Assembly: GCF_009935845.1 (NCBI RefSeq) | Contig: NZ_QWEK01000012.1 | Span: forward strand, 109,274 to 173,273 | Origin: Pseudoflavonifractor sp. 524-17 | GTDB lineage: Bacteria; Bacillota; Clostridia; Oscillospirales; Oscillospiraceae | Direction of reading: 5' to 3' | Length of the DNA stretch: 64,000 nt | In this document: in pieces, positions 17,204 through 24,892 of the stretch | Layout: each line of letters opens with the position of its first letter | Numbering within the stretch: position 1 is the first letter of the stretch | Made by a program: the position numbers and the translations under genes | Notes under the pieces: model-generated | Databases searched by the model: none | The model's input: only the letters and a program-made list of their open reading frames with translations | Told to the model about the DNA's origin: nothing

Positions 17204-17596
17204 GTGGCCATTGGATCGCTGGGCGGGATCGTCTTTCAGGTGAGCGACAGCGCCGTTTTGACCTTTAAGGGAATGACCCGCGAGGTTTCCAGCCGGTGGG
17301 TGGAGCATGAGGTCATGGGCGTAAAGCCGAAACCGGAATTTTTAGGGGCAGGCAATCAAAAGATCACCCTGCCCATTACCCTGTCCGCCGGCCTGGGCGT
17401 CAAACCCCGCAAAATGCTGGAACTGGTGGAGCGCATGGTGGAGAGCGGCGACGCGGAATATTTGATCATAAAGGGCAGGCCGGTGGGCCGCCACCCGTTC
17501 CGCCTGACCGCCTCCAGTGAAACATGGGGGGATATGTACGGCCACGGCGAACTGGCCAAGGCAAACCTGACCATTACCCTGGAGGAATACACATGA
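17204..17596 (+). CDS. P2 gpU-like tail protein
   Basis: A 130-residue protein from GTG 17204 (GGGGGG site 6-8 bases upstream). The phrase RWVEHEVMGVKPKPEFLGAGNQKITLPITL closely follows the P2 gpU pattern ('R..GKRPAMQFLGPGEDKITLSG'). In P2 gpU caps the tail; in this arrangement between PAAR and gp25 it may act in baseplate or tail completion. The stop overlaps the next ATG. Confidence 0.8.
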   Translation: MAIGSLGGIVFQVSDSAVLTFKGMTREVSSRWVEHEVMGVKPKPEFLGAGNQKITLPITLSAGLGVKPRKMLELVERMVESGDAEYLIIKGRPVGRHPFRLTASSETWGDMYGHGELAKANLTITLEEYT

Positions 17597-17907
17597 CACA
17601 CGGGACCAACTTGCAGCTGTACGACTTCAAACTGGAATACACGTTCCAGGACAACGCCCTGGCGGAACTGGACCGGCAGCTGGCCCTGCTGCTGTCCACC
17701 CAGGTGGGCACCATGCCGCTGGATCGGGAGTTTGGGATCCAACTGAACTATGTGGACAAGCCCCCGGAGGTGGTAAAAAGCCTATACACGGCGGAGGTAA
17801 CAAAAAAGGTCCCGCAGTTCATTCCGTGGGTGCGGGTCTATGAAGTTACATGGAATTATGGAGAACAAGGGCACATCAAGCCAAAGGTGGTGATCACCCG
17901 TGCCTGA
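17593..17907 (+). CDS. Baseplate wedge protein, gpW/gp25-like
   Basis: A 104-residue protein, ATG 17593 overlapping the gpU stop. It contains LSTQVGTMPLDREFGIQLNYVDKP and ends in VTWNYGEQGHIKPKVVI, consistent with the T4 gp25/P2 gpW lysozyme-like wedge family that links sheath to baseplate. It overlaps gpJ by eight bases, a gene pair conserved in P2-like baseplates. Confidence 0.82.
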   Translation: MTHGTNLQLYDFKLEYTFQDNALAELDRQLALLLSTQVGTMPLDREFGIQLNYVDKPPEVVKSLYTAEVTKKVPQFIPWVRVYEVTWNYGEQGHIKPKVVITRA

Positions 17908-19054
17908 AATTTCGGTAGTGAAGAACCTGCCGGACGTTAGTTTCATTGACGGGGCAACGGTGGAGGATATACGCGGGGAAATGGTGGCGGACTATGAGGC
18001 ATTTATGTCCCAGGCCACCGGGCGCCCGCTGACCCTGGACCGGGCAAGCCCCCACCGTATGGAGTTATACGCGGCGGCGGCGCAAATCTACCACGCCATG
18101 CAGTACATTGACCGAGCGGGCAAGCAGAACCTTTTGAAATACAGCTATTCCGATTTTCTGGACCACCTGGCGGCCTTTAAGGGCCTAACCCGCGAACCGG
18201 CGGCAGCGGCAACCACCACCCTGCGCTTTACTCTTTCGGCGGCGCGGGGAGCGGTCACGGGGATCCCGGTGGGCACCAGGGCAGCGGTGCCGGACTGGTC
18301 CGTGTACTTCGCAACCACCCAATACATGGAGATCCCGGCGGGGGCCATGTCGGTGGACGTGCCCGCGTCCTGTACTGTGACCGGCCCCGTGGGGGACAGC
18401 CTGGCCGTGGGAAAATTGTCCATACTGGTGGACCCGATCCCCTACATGGCCAGCGTGTCCAATATCACCGTGACCGCAGGCGGCGCGGAAATAGAGAGCG
18501 ACGACCACCTGGCGGAGCGGGTTTACCTGTTCCCCGGATCCTACTCCACCGCAGGACCGGAGGCGAATTATAAATACCACGCGAAAAAGTACAGCGTGAA
18601 CGTGGGGGACGTGGTGGTGGTCAGCGAACAGGCGGCGGGCACCGTGGACATTTATTTCCTTATGGCAGACGGGACAACGCCGCCGGAGGAGATGATCACC
18701 GGCCTGGAGAACTACCTGCGGGACAACAATATTAGACCAATGACGGACTTGGTGCGGGTGGCCGCACCGGCGGAGGTGGAATACTCCATTGACCTGACCT
18801 ATTACATCAACCGGAGCGACAGCAACCGGGCCGTGGACATTCAGACCGCCGTGGCCGCCGCCGTGGGCAAATATGCCGCATGGCAGCGGGCCATAGGGCG
18901 GGACATTAACCCCTCCAAGCTGGGGGAAATGGTCATGGCGGCGGGGGCCAAGCGGGTGGAAATGACCGCCCCCGCCCACCAGATCGTGGGTGCCAAGTCC
19001 GTGGCGGTCCTGACCGGCCAGGCCGTCCAATATGGAGGGCTGGAGGATGATTGA
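17900..19054 (+). CDS. Baseplate J protein
   Basis: A 384-residue gpJ-like wedge protein starting at GTG 17900 inside the previous gene. Characteristic are TLDRASPHRMELYAAAAQIYHAMQYIDRAGKQNLL and the ESDDHLAERVYLFPGSYSTAGP core. It forms the baseplate arm that holds the fibres. The stop overlaps the gpI start. Confidence 0.9.
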   Translation: MPEISVVKNLPDVSFIDGATVEDIRGEMVADYEAFMSQATGRPLTLDRASPHRMELYAAAAQIYHAMQYIDRAGKQNLLKYSYSDFLDHLAAFKGLTREPAAAATTTLRFTLSAARGAVTGIPVGTRAAVPDWSVYFATTQYMEIPAGAMSVDVPASCTVTGPVGDSLAVGKLSILVDPIPYMASVSNITVTAGGAEIESDDHLAERVYLFPGSYSTAGPEANYKYHAKKYSVNVGDVVVVSEQAAGTVDIYFLMADGTTPPEEMITGLENYLRDNNIRPMTDLVRVAAPAEVEYSIDLTYYINRSDSNRAVDIQTAVAAAVGKYAAWQRAIGRDINPSKLGEMVMAAGAKRVEMTAPAHQIVGAKSVAVLTGQAVQYGGLEDD

Positions 19055-19784
19055 CCTACGGGGCAGCCGTTTCACCGACATTATGCCGGAGAACCTGGCC
19101 AGTCAACTGGAAACCCAGGCTTTTGCCTATGCCCTGGGGCGGCAGATCGAAAAGCTGTGCGCCTACGCGGACGGGGTGCATATTTACGCCGCCGTGGCCT
19201 CCATGCCGGAGAAGATCCTGGACGTGCTGGCGGTGGAATTGCAGACACCAGCCTATAATCAGAAATTTTCCATTGAGGTCAAGCGGGCGCTGGTGGAGGG
19301 AACCCTGGCATTTTACGCACACATGGGAACCCCGGCGGCGTGTAACCGGATCATAGAAATCATTTTCGGGGCCGGTTACATAGAGGAGTGGTACGACTAC
19401 GACGGGGATCCGCACCATTTTCGCGCCTGTGTAGGGCAGAACGGCGGGCAGATCAACCCGGAGGACCTGGAGGAGTTCCGGCGGGTCCTGGGGAGCGTCA
19501 AGCGCCTTTCCAGCTGGCTGGACGGCGTGATCACCCTTTCCGCCTTTGAGGCGGAGATCCTGAACTTTATCAGCAGAATGGGGCGCGGGTATATGTCCAC
19601 GCCACTGCCGGAGGTGAAAAAGGAATATCCGCTGACAGCAGAAATTCAAATAGGCGGCGCTTTTGATACATTTACCGCCACCACTTTGCCGGAGGCGGCG
19701 ACAGAATACGGAATGAACGCCAACGCATACGCCGCCGGTATTTTCGGGACAATCACCGCCACCGCTATGCCGGAGGCAGGGTAA
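19047..19784 (+). CDS. Tail protein I (gpI-like)
   Basis: A 245-residue protein; ATG 19047 has GGAGGG 8 bases upstream and overlaps the gpJ stop. The pattern 'LASQLETQAFAYALGRQIEKL...LDVLAVELQTPAYNQKFSIEVKRALVEGTLAFY' is that of P2-like gpI, a baseplate protein that joins fibres. The C-terminal 50 residues contain two repeats ending in LPEA/MPEA, possibly a fibre-contact tail. Confidence 0.85.
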   Translation: MIDLRGSRFTDIMPENLASQLETQAFAYALGRQIEKLCAYADGVHIYAAVASMPEKILDVLAVELQTPAYNQKFSIEVKRALVEGTLAFYAHMGTPAACNRIIEIIFGAGYIEEWYDYDGDPHHFRACVGQNGGQINPEDLEEFRRVLGSVKRLSSWLDGVITLSAFEAEILNFISRMGRGYMSTPLPEVKKEYPLTAEIQIGGAFDTFTATTLPEAATEYGMNANAYAAGIFGTITATAMPEAG

Positions 19785-19799
19785 AAGGAGGAAAAAACC

Positions 19800-20636
19800 A
19801 TGTTTTACGGCTTTGTAATCACAGAGGCCGGAAACCGTCTGCTGGCCAAAATGGTGGCGGGGCAAACGCTGGAATTGTCCGGCGTGATCATGGAAAAGGG
19901 AACGGCGGACAGCGCGGACGCGGCCAGAAAGCTGACTGCCCCCATTGATCCAGGTCCTGCCGGAACCAGCACCGTGCCCACGGTAAAGGACAGCACGGCC
20001 ACCATGACGGTGGAATACCGCAGCGACTTAAACGGTGGCCTTGCCGTGGGTTTCTGGATCGGCGGCTTTGCCATCTATGCCAGGGACCCGGACACGCGGG
20101 AAAATGTCATGGTCTACTATGGCTCCCTGGGCGACGCAAAGCAGTATGTGAGCGCCTACACCCAGGGCATGGCCCCGGACGTGCGCCGCTATCAGGTGTC
20201 CATAACTGTGACCGCAGGCGTGGAGGTTTCGTTGGGCTATCCGGCAGAGGCGTGGATGACTGCCCAGGACGTGGCGGAATATTGTACCGCTGCCGTCATG
20301 CCGCAAATTTACGGACAAATTGCTGGGGAAATCCTGACCGGGCGGGTTTATTCGCCGCTGGCAGACAGGGCCGGGGAGGAGATCGTAACCAGGGACGGCG
20401 CCGGAATATCCGTATATAGGAAGGAACCCGAAAACCGCCAGAAATGCAGCTGCGGAGCAGAAACCGCCCTGCTGTTCCAACTGGCCAACGATATTCGGGC
20501 GGACTACACCCGCCGCCTCCAGGCGCTTACCAATGCCATCATGTCCGGCAGTCTGGCCACACCGCTGGCGGGGAGAAATGGGGCGGTCATTACAACCAGG
20601 GACAGCGCGGAAATTTCCGCTGTCAAAATACTTTAA
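19800..20636 (+). CDS. Tail-collar fibre protein
   Basis: A 278-residue protein with AAAAGGAGG before ATG 19800. The N-terminus (VITEAGNRLLAKMVAG...ELSGVIMEKGTA; GLAVGFWIGGFAIYAR) matches the phage tail-collar fibre N-terminal domain that fixes fibres to the baseplate. No lectin-like receptor domain is present; the DGR target gene 15 bases downstream may supply the distal tip. Confidence 0.82.
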   Translation: MFYGFVITEAGNRLLAKMVAGQTLELSGVIMEKGTADSADAARKLTAPIDPGPAGTSTVPTVKDSTATMTVEYRSDLNGGLAVGFWIGGFAIYARDPDTRENVMVYYGSLGDAKQYVSAYTQGMAPDVRRYQVSITVTAGVEVSLGYPAEAWMTAQDVAEYCTAAVMPQIYGQIAGEILTGRVYSPLADRAGEEIVTRDGAGISVYRKEPENRQKCSCGAETALLFQLANDIRADYTRRLQALTNAIMSGSLATPLAGRNGAVITTRDSAEISAVKIL

Positions 20637-20651
20637 CGGGAGGAAAAGACA

Positions 20652-21548
20652 ATGAGTTTGAAAACAAACGAATTGCAGAAAATCACTGGTCTGCAGGGGA
20701 CGGACACGATCCTGGTGGACACAGACGCAAAGGGGACGGGGCGGGCGCCGTTTGACGCGGCAACCGAGTTTTTCAAGGAAACCTTTCTGGCCGGCGGGGT
20801 CCCCTATGGCAAGGAACTGACCGACAGCTGGGCAAACCTGCGGGCGCGTATTCTGGCCGGTGACATGGCCGGGATCCATATCGGTGACTATAAGACCATC
20901 ACCCTGACTACCGGCGAGGTGGTGATCATGGAGGTGGCCGGAATTGACCACTATTACAAGTGCGGCTATCCCACCATGATCGGCCATCATGTTGACTTTA
21001 TTTCCCGTGACTGTCTGGCGGGTACGAAGGTGTTCAACGACACCGCCACCAACAACGGAACCGCAGCCGAACCCAATCCGTGGCGGGCCTCCAAGCTGTT
21101 CCATACCTTGAACGATGAAACGGTAGGCGTATACGCGGCCCTGCCTGCTGACCTGAAACCCTGCATTGTGGAAAAAATCGCCCTGTTGGAGCATCGTTTT
21201 TCTGCGGCTGGGGCGTTGGAAAGCGATACCGGCTGGGACTGGAACACCATGGGCAAACTGTGGGTGCCCACCGAGGTGGAGGTATTCGGTAACACGTTCT
21301 GGTCTGACGGTGACGCGGGATGGACCGGCGGCGGTGGCTGCAACCTTCAGTACCCTATTTTCTACGGCGGGGCAAAGCACATCATCAAGGGCGCGGGCAA
21401 CGGTGGTGGCCGCTGCGCCTGGTGGGAGGCGTCCGCGCGGCGTCAGTCCGCCACTCGCGTGTGCGTTGTCGGCTACGGCGGCGACGCCGGCCACACCGTG
21501 GCCACGGACGGCGGCGTTTACGCGCCCCTGTGCTTCCGTATCGGTTAA
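20652..21548 (+). CDS. DGR target: variable tail-tip protein with C-type-lectin-like end
   Basis: A 298-residue protein preceded by GGGAGG. The N-terminal part lies over a fibre-like region; the C-terminal half has the FGE/CLec pattern found in DGR targets (NTFWSDGDAGWTGGGGCNLQYPIF; RCAWWEASARRQSAT; TDGGVYAPLCFRIG). Its last 48 codons carry the variable repeat 21403-21537. Residues at TR adenines (A, R, R, V, G, Y, G, D, G, H, T, D, V) are the varied surface positions. It is probably the receptor-binding tip, given its place after the fibre gene. No signal peptide. Confidence 0.93.
   Translation: MSLKTNELQKITGLQGTDTILVDTDAKGTGRAPFDAATEFFKETFLAGGVPYGKELTDSWANLRARILAGDMAGIHIGDYKTITLTTGEVVIMEVAGIDHYYKCGYPTMIGHHVDFISRDCLAGTKVFNDTATNNGTAAEPNPWRASKLFHTLNDETVGVYAALPADLKPCIVEKIALLEHRFSAAGALESDTGWDWNTMGKLWVPTEVEVFGNTFWSDGDAGWTGGGGCNLQYPIFYGGAKHIIKGAGNGGGRCAWWEASARRQSATRVCVVGYGGDAGHTVATDGGVYAPLCFRIG
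21403..21537 (+). repeat. DGR variable repeat (VR)
   Basis: Ungapped alignment with the template repeat (offset 667 bases) shows 135 aligned positions. There are 20 differences and each one lies at a TR adenine (10 TR adenines are unchanged). Adenine changes go to G, C and T. The GC-rich end (about 21521-21537) is the likely initiation-of-mutagenic-homing (IMH) region. Similarity stops after 21538. Confidence 0.95.
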
Positions 21549-21555
21549 TCAGGGC

Positions 21556-21582
21556 CATCCCGCCCCCATGTGGGGCGGGATG
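21556..21582. other. Hairpin/cruciform just after the VR
   Basis: An 11-base perfect inverted repeat (CATCCCGCCCC at 21556-21566; GGGGCGGGATG at 21572-21582) with a CATGT loop lies 7 bases after the target stop codon. DGR hairpins at this place are known to stimulate homing in the Bordetella phage system. There is no T-tract, so terminator function is less likely. Confidence 0.85.
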
Positions 21583-21608
21583 GAGAGAACGGAAAGAAGG
21601 GCAGGTAA

Positions 21609-22034
21609 ATGAGCGTACTAAAAAATAAACGCAGCGAGAGCCAACTGGAATTTTACCACACGGCCACGCTGATCCGGGCGGAATTGACCCGGTTTGTAAT
21701 GAATGAAAAAATCGTGCCAAAGCGGTGGCGGCCTGTGTTCACGTTTCCCATGGTGGAGAAGATTATAAAATTGATCGACTACATTACGGCGGCAAATACC
21801 ATATATCCGCAAAATTTACGGGAGGCGGAAAGACGGCGCGACTATCAGACACAGGCCATTATAACCGTGGAGCAAATTCTCCAGCTTTTGCAGTACATAC
21901 TCACAACCCTGCCAGTCAACCCCGATAAATTCCAGCCGGTAACGGAACTGCTGATCAAAGAGGGATCCCTGCTGCGAGGCTGGAGGAAATCAGACAATAA
22001 ATTCATAGCAAAATTCAAGGATCAAACACCTTGA
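21609..22034 (+). CDS. avd: DGR accessory variability determinant (Avd)
   Basis: A 141-residue basic, all-helical protein with a GGCAGG-type site before ATG 21609. The pattern (LEFYHTATLIRAELTRFV; FPMVEKIIKLIDYITAANTIYP; ITVEQILQLLQYILTTLP) fits the four-helix-bundle Avd family, which forms a pentamer that binds the RT and TR RNA. It lies between VR and TR, the usual order. The stop is 35 bases before the TR. Confidence 0.88.
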   Translation: MSVLKNKRSESQLEFYHTATLIRAELTRFVMNEKIVPKRWRPVFTFPMVEKIIKLIDYITAANTIYPQNLREAERRRDYQTQAIITVEQILQLLQYILTTLPVNPDKFQPVTELLIKEGSLLRGWRKSDNKFIAKFKDQTP

Positions 22035-22069
22035 TTTTTGTATTGGTTATGCGCTGATAAACCGTCGTC

Positions 22070-22204
22070 GTGGTGGCCGCTGCAACTGGTGGGAGGCGTC
22101 CGCGCAACGTCAGTCCGCCACTAACGTGTGCATTGTCAACAACAACGGCAACGCCAACAACAACGTGGCCACGAACGGCGGCATTTACGCGCCCCTGTGA
22201 TTCC
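22070..22204 (+). repeat. DGR template repeat (TR)
   Basis: The invariant donor copy matched to VR. It holds 30 adenines, with ten AAC codons in the VR frame including two AAC-AAC-AAC runs; AAC is the codon most able to vary under adenine mutagenesis. In the target frame it ends in TGA (22198-22200), where VR has TGC. It is followed by two small hairpins (22208-22228, and 22246-22259 with a GAAA loop), part of the spacer RNA. Confidence 0.95.
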
Positions 22205-22519
22205 AATACAGCCCGTTTCCTGCGGGCTGGGCCAGACCGAGTAAACGCCAGAAATGGCGGTGAAAGCCGTGCCTGATTTTCAAAAATCAATTTTTATTTG
22301 GAAGGAGCGCATAACCATCCCGCAAGGGTAAATTTGGGCCTTGATATGATCGGGCGGACGCTTTTGTGCATGGCTGGCGTGTCTGTGTGTATCACGCCAG
22401 TTTCATGCCCGGTATCATTACGCGGCTATTTCGGAAAGACACACCCACCGCGCCGGGAGTGGCGAACCGGCGGGGCGGGACTGCCGTACAAGGTCCACAA
22501 ACCAAAAGGAGACATTTGC
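22205..22519 (+). ncRNA. TR-RNA spacer and RT leader
   Basis: This 315-base stretch lies between TR and the RT start. DGR template RNAs extend past TR into a spacer needed for priming, so part of this region is probably RNA of the retroelement. Visible are CAGCCCG/CGGGCTG (22208-22228) and CGCCA-GAAA-TGGCG (22246-22259). The RT frame is open from 22298 but has no good site until 22520, so I treat it as non-coding. 3' limits are not defined. Confidence 0.6.
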
Positions 22520-23728
22520 ATGACTTCACTGGAGAGGCGCCGGGAGGCCAGATACCAGAGGCGGAAAGCTGCCAGAGAGGAAAAGAAGTGGAAACGATAC
22601 GCCGAAAATGACCGGATGGAAAACATATCCCGGTATAAGTCGCTATACCGGGGCAACCAGAAATCTATGCGGAATGTCAGCTGGAAAACCAGCGTCCAGA
22701 GGTATCAAATGAACCTGCTGCGGAACATGGAGGAAACGAACCAGAAGCTGGAGGCTGGGGAGAACATCACAAAGGGCTTTGTGGAGTTCGACACCATAGA
22801 GCGCGGGAAACTGCGGCATATTCGCAGCGTCCACTATTCGGAAAGGGTGGTACAACGGAGCACCTGCGACAATGCCCTGGTGCCCATGCTGGGCCGTGGC
22901 CTGATTTATGATAATGGTGCCTGCCTGGAGGGCAAGGGCGTGGACCGGAGCATGGACCGCCTGACCGCGCACCTGCAGCAGTTTTACAGGGCTAACGGTT
23001 TCAGTAATGACGGCTGGGCAGTGGTATTCGATTTTTCGGGATATTTTGACAATATCCTGCACCGGGAATGTTTCAACGTCTATTCAAAAGCATTTCGGGA
23101 CCACCGGATCCTGCGGCTTTTGAAAGATTTTGTAATTCCCTTTGGCTATCCGACAGCAACAACGAACTGGCAAAGGGTAAAACGGCAGGACGCGGAACAG
23201 TACACCGGGAAAAGCCTGGGGCTAGGCAGTCAAATTTCACAGATCACGGCGGTGAGTTATCCCAATAGCCTGGATCATTTCATTAAGCAGGTTTTGCGTG
23301 TGCGCTGGTATGCCAGATATATGGACGACGGCTATATGTTATTTTGGACAAAGAAAGAGGCAAAGGAGGCGGTGGGGCTTGTAATTTCATTTTGCGAACC
23401 CCTGGGCATTTCAGTCAATCAGAGGAAAACCAGGATCGTCCCGATCCGGCATGGTTTCAAATTTCTGAAAGCAAAGCACCGGCTGACAGAAACGGGAAAG
23501 GTTGAGCGGAGAATGTGCCGGGAGAGTATCACAAGACAACGGCGGCGGTTAAAAAAGTTTGCCGCAAAAGTGGCAGCTGGAGAAATGACCGCAGAGGGCG
23601 CGGCGGCAGCATACGGGTCATGGAAGGGCTACGCCCTGCACCGGGGTGGCAGAAAAGCCGTCCAGAGCATGGACAAGCTATTCCGTGAACTGTTTGGGGC
23701 GGCGGCGCCAAGGTGCAAACTACAATAA
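22520..23728 (+). CDS. DGR reverse transcriptase
   Basis: A 402-residue RT; AAAAGGAG lies before ATG 22520. The motifs in order are FDFSGYFDNI (about residues 170-179, first catalytic Asp), the DGR-specific GLGSQISQ (234-241), and YMDD (267-270). The N-terminal 90 residues are very basic and the C-terminal 100 form a basic thumb. No intron maturase or HNH domain is present, which rules out a group II intron. It copies TR RNA into adenine-mutagenised cDNA that replaces VR. It is intact. Confidence 0.95.
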   Translation: MTSLERRREARYQRRKAAREEKKWKRYAENDRMENISRYKSLYRGNQKSMRNVSWKTSVQRYQMNLLRNMEETNQKLEAGENITKGFVEFDTIERGKLRHIRSVHYSERVVQRSTCDNALVPMLGRGLIYDNGACLEGKGVDRSMDRLTAHLQQFYRANGFSNDGWAVVFDFSGYFDNILHRECFNVYSKAFRDHRILRLLKDFVIPFGYPTATTNWQRVKRQDAEQYTGKSLGLGSQISQITAVSYPNSLDHFIKQVLRVRWYARYMDDGYMLFWTKKEAKEAVGLVISFCEPLGISVNQRKTRIVPIRHGFKFLKAKHRLTETGKVERRMCRESITRQRRRLKKFAAKVAAGEMTAEGAAAAYGSWKGYALHRGGRKAVQSMDKLFRELFGAAAPRCKLQ

Positions 23729-23746
23729 TTTTTGGAGGCAGCGAAA

Positions 23747-23953
23747 ATGGAAAATCAGAACATGAGGATCAACCGTGAGCAGATGATCGCCAAGGTGATC
23801 AATACCAGGTACAGCGTGGACGACCAGATCGCGATCCTGCGCCAGAGGGACGCCAAGCCGGAGGAATACCAGGCGTTTTTCGACTTTGCAGAGCAGGTCA
23901 AAAAGGACGTGTCGGCGGAATATGCCGCTATGGATGGCGGTGACGGTGAATAA
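23747..23953 (+). CDS. Small phage protein after the DGR, unknown
   Basis: A 68-residue acidic, helical protein. TTGGAGG at 23732-23738 fixes ATG 23747. It reads MENQNMRINREQ, then INTRYSVDDQIAILRQRDAKPEEYQAFFDFAEQVKKDV. Similar short proteins often follow fibre genes in clostridial prophages; no function is known to me. It overlaps the next frame. Confidence 0.6.
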   Translation: MENQNMRINREQMIAKVINTRYSVDDQIAILRQRDAKPEEYQAFFDFAEQVKKDVSAEYAAMDGGDGE

Positions 23954-24134
23954 TGCCAAGCTGATCATGGATCTGTGCGCCATTATTGACCAGCAGAATG
24001 TGATCATACAGGCCCAGGCCATGGAATTGGCACAACATGACGCGCTGACTCGTGCGGAGGAGATCGCCACCCTGCAGCATAAATACGCGGAGGCTATCGA
24101 CGGCCCCGCTGAAAATTGGAGGTGTGAGGTGTGA
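23934..24134 (+). CDS. Small helical phage protein, unknown
   Basis: About 66 residues; the start is uncertain (ATG 23934, GTG 23940 or GTG 23946 are in frame, all overlapping the previous gene). The sequence VNNAKLIMDLCAIIDQQNVIIQAQAMELAQHDALTRAEEIATLQHKY suggests a coiled coil. It overlaps the XhlA-like gene by four bases. No function is assigned. Confidence 0.5.
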   Translation: MAVTVNNAKLIMDLCAIIDQQNVIIQAQAMELAQHDALTRAEEIATLQHKYAEAIDGPAENWRCEV

Positions 24135-24466
24135 ACGCGGAGGAAATGGCGGTCAAGCTGGTGGAGGTAGACGCCCGGAGTAAATCCAACACCCACCGGC
24201 TGGATGAAATGGACGAAAAGGTGGACACCCTGAACCGGCTGGCCACCGCCGTGGAGGTCATGGCCACGGAGCAGCGGCACCAGACCGAAACCATGGCGGA
24301 GATCAAAACCGACGTGACCGCCCTGGGGACAAAGGTGGACGCCATCGAAAAGAAACCGGGCAAGCGGTGGGACGGCATGGTGGAAAAGCTGTTTTACGGC
24401 GTGCTGGGGGTGCTGGCCGCCGCCCTGGGCGCTGGGCTGATCCACCTGCTGACGGCAGCGGCATGA
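24131..24466 (+). CDS. XhlA-like coiled-coil membrane protein
   Basis: A 111-residue protein from GTG 24131. Residues 1-80 are a long amphipathic coiled coil (DARSKSNTHRLDEMDEKVDTLNRL) and residues 88-108 one membrane helix. This is the layout of hemolysin XhlA-like proteins, which work with holins at phage lysis. It overlaps the next membrane protein by ATGA. Placement in the lysis module supports it. Confidence 0.7.
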   Translation: MNAEEMAVKLVEVDARSKSNTHRLDEMDEKVDTLNRLATAVEVMATEQRHQTETMAEIKTDVTALGTKVDAIEKKPGKRWDGMVEKLFYGVLGVLAAALGAGLIHLLTAAA

Positions 24467-24876
24467 CCAAAACTGTGGTGGTGGCCGCACTGGCCATGGC
24501 CGCAGGGACCGCCATGGGTTTCCTGCTGTGTCATGTCATAGCGCCGCGCCTGTATCGTGCCCGCCGCCTCCAGAGGGACGACGGCGGGCGCCGGGAAAAG
24601 GTGGGCGTCATGGACAAGGTGCTGATCCTGGAGGCTGTGACCCTGGTAGCCTATACCGTGGCGGACCTGGCCGTGTTCTGGCACACCGGCGCGGAGCCGT
24701 CCGCGCTGACCGCCTGCGTGTTCGGCGTCTGCGGCCTGGAAAACGGCGTCATGGGCTGGATAAAGACCAACAAAGACAAGGCGGCGGAGGCCGCCAAAAC
24801 GGGCCGGAGCGGGTGCCAGGGCGCCCCGGCGGAACCGCCCACCGAGCGGGAGGAACCCCCGGACGTGGGCCTGTAA
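24463..24876 (+). CDS. Small membrane protein of the lysis module
   Basis: A 137-residue protein, ATG overlapping the previous stop. One membrane helix lies at residues 4-24. Two more are predicted at about 53-90 (LILEAVTLVAYTVADLAVFW; LTACVFGVCGLENGVMGWI), and the tail is polar. An internal ATG at 24610 with a GGTGGG-like site could yield a shorter product with the last two helices only. Possible holin/antiholin; not proven. Confidence 0.6.
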   Translation: MTKTVVVAALAMAAGTAMGFLLCHVIAPRLYRARRLQRDDGGRREKVGVMDKVLILEAVTLVAYTVADLAVFWHTGAEPSALTACVFGVCGLENGVMGWIKTNKDKAAEAAKTGRSGCQGAPAEPPTEREEPPDVGL

Positions 24877-24892
24877 AGGGAGGCAAACACAA

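Noticed and set aside
21556..21582. Rho-independent terminator after the DGR target
   Set aside because: The stem has no following T-tract, and avd and RT lie downstream in the same direction, so a homing-related hairpin is the better reading.
22298..22519. N-terminal extension of the RT
   Set aside because: The frame is open but has no ribosome site, lies in the TR spacer, and ATG 22520 has a strong site and begins the family's basic N-terminus.
22520..23728. Group II intron or retron reverse transcriptase
   Set aside because: No maturase or HNH domain, no intron-like RNA, and GLGSQ plus adjacent TR/VR/Avd define a DGR.
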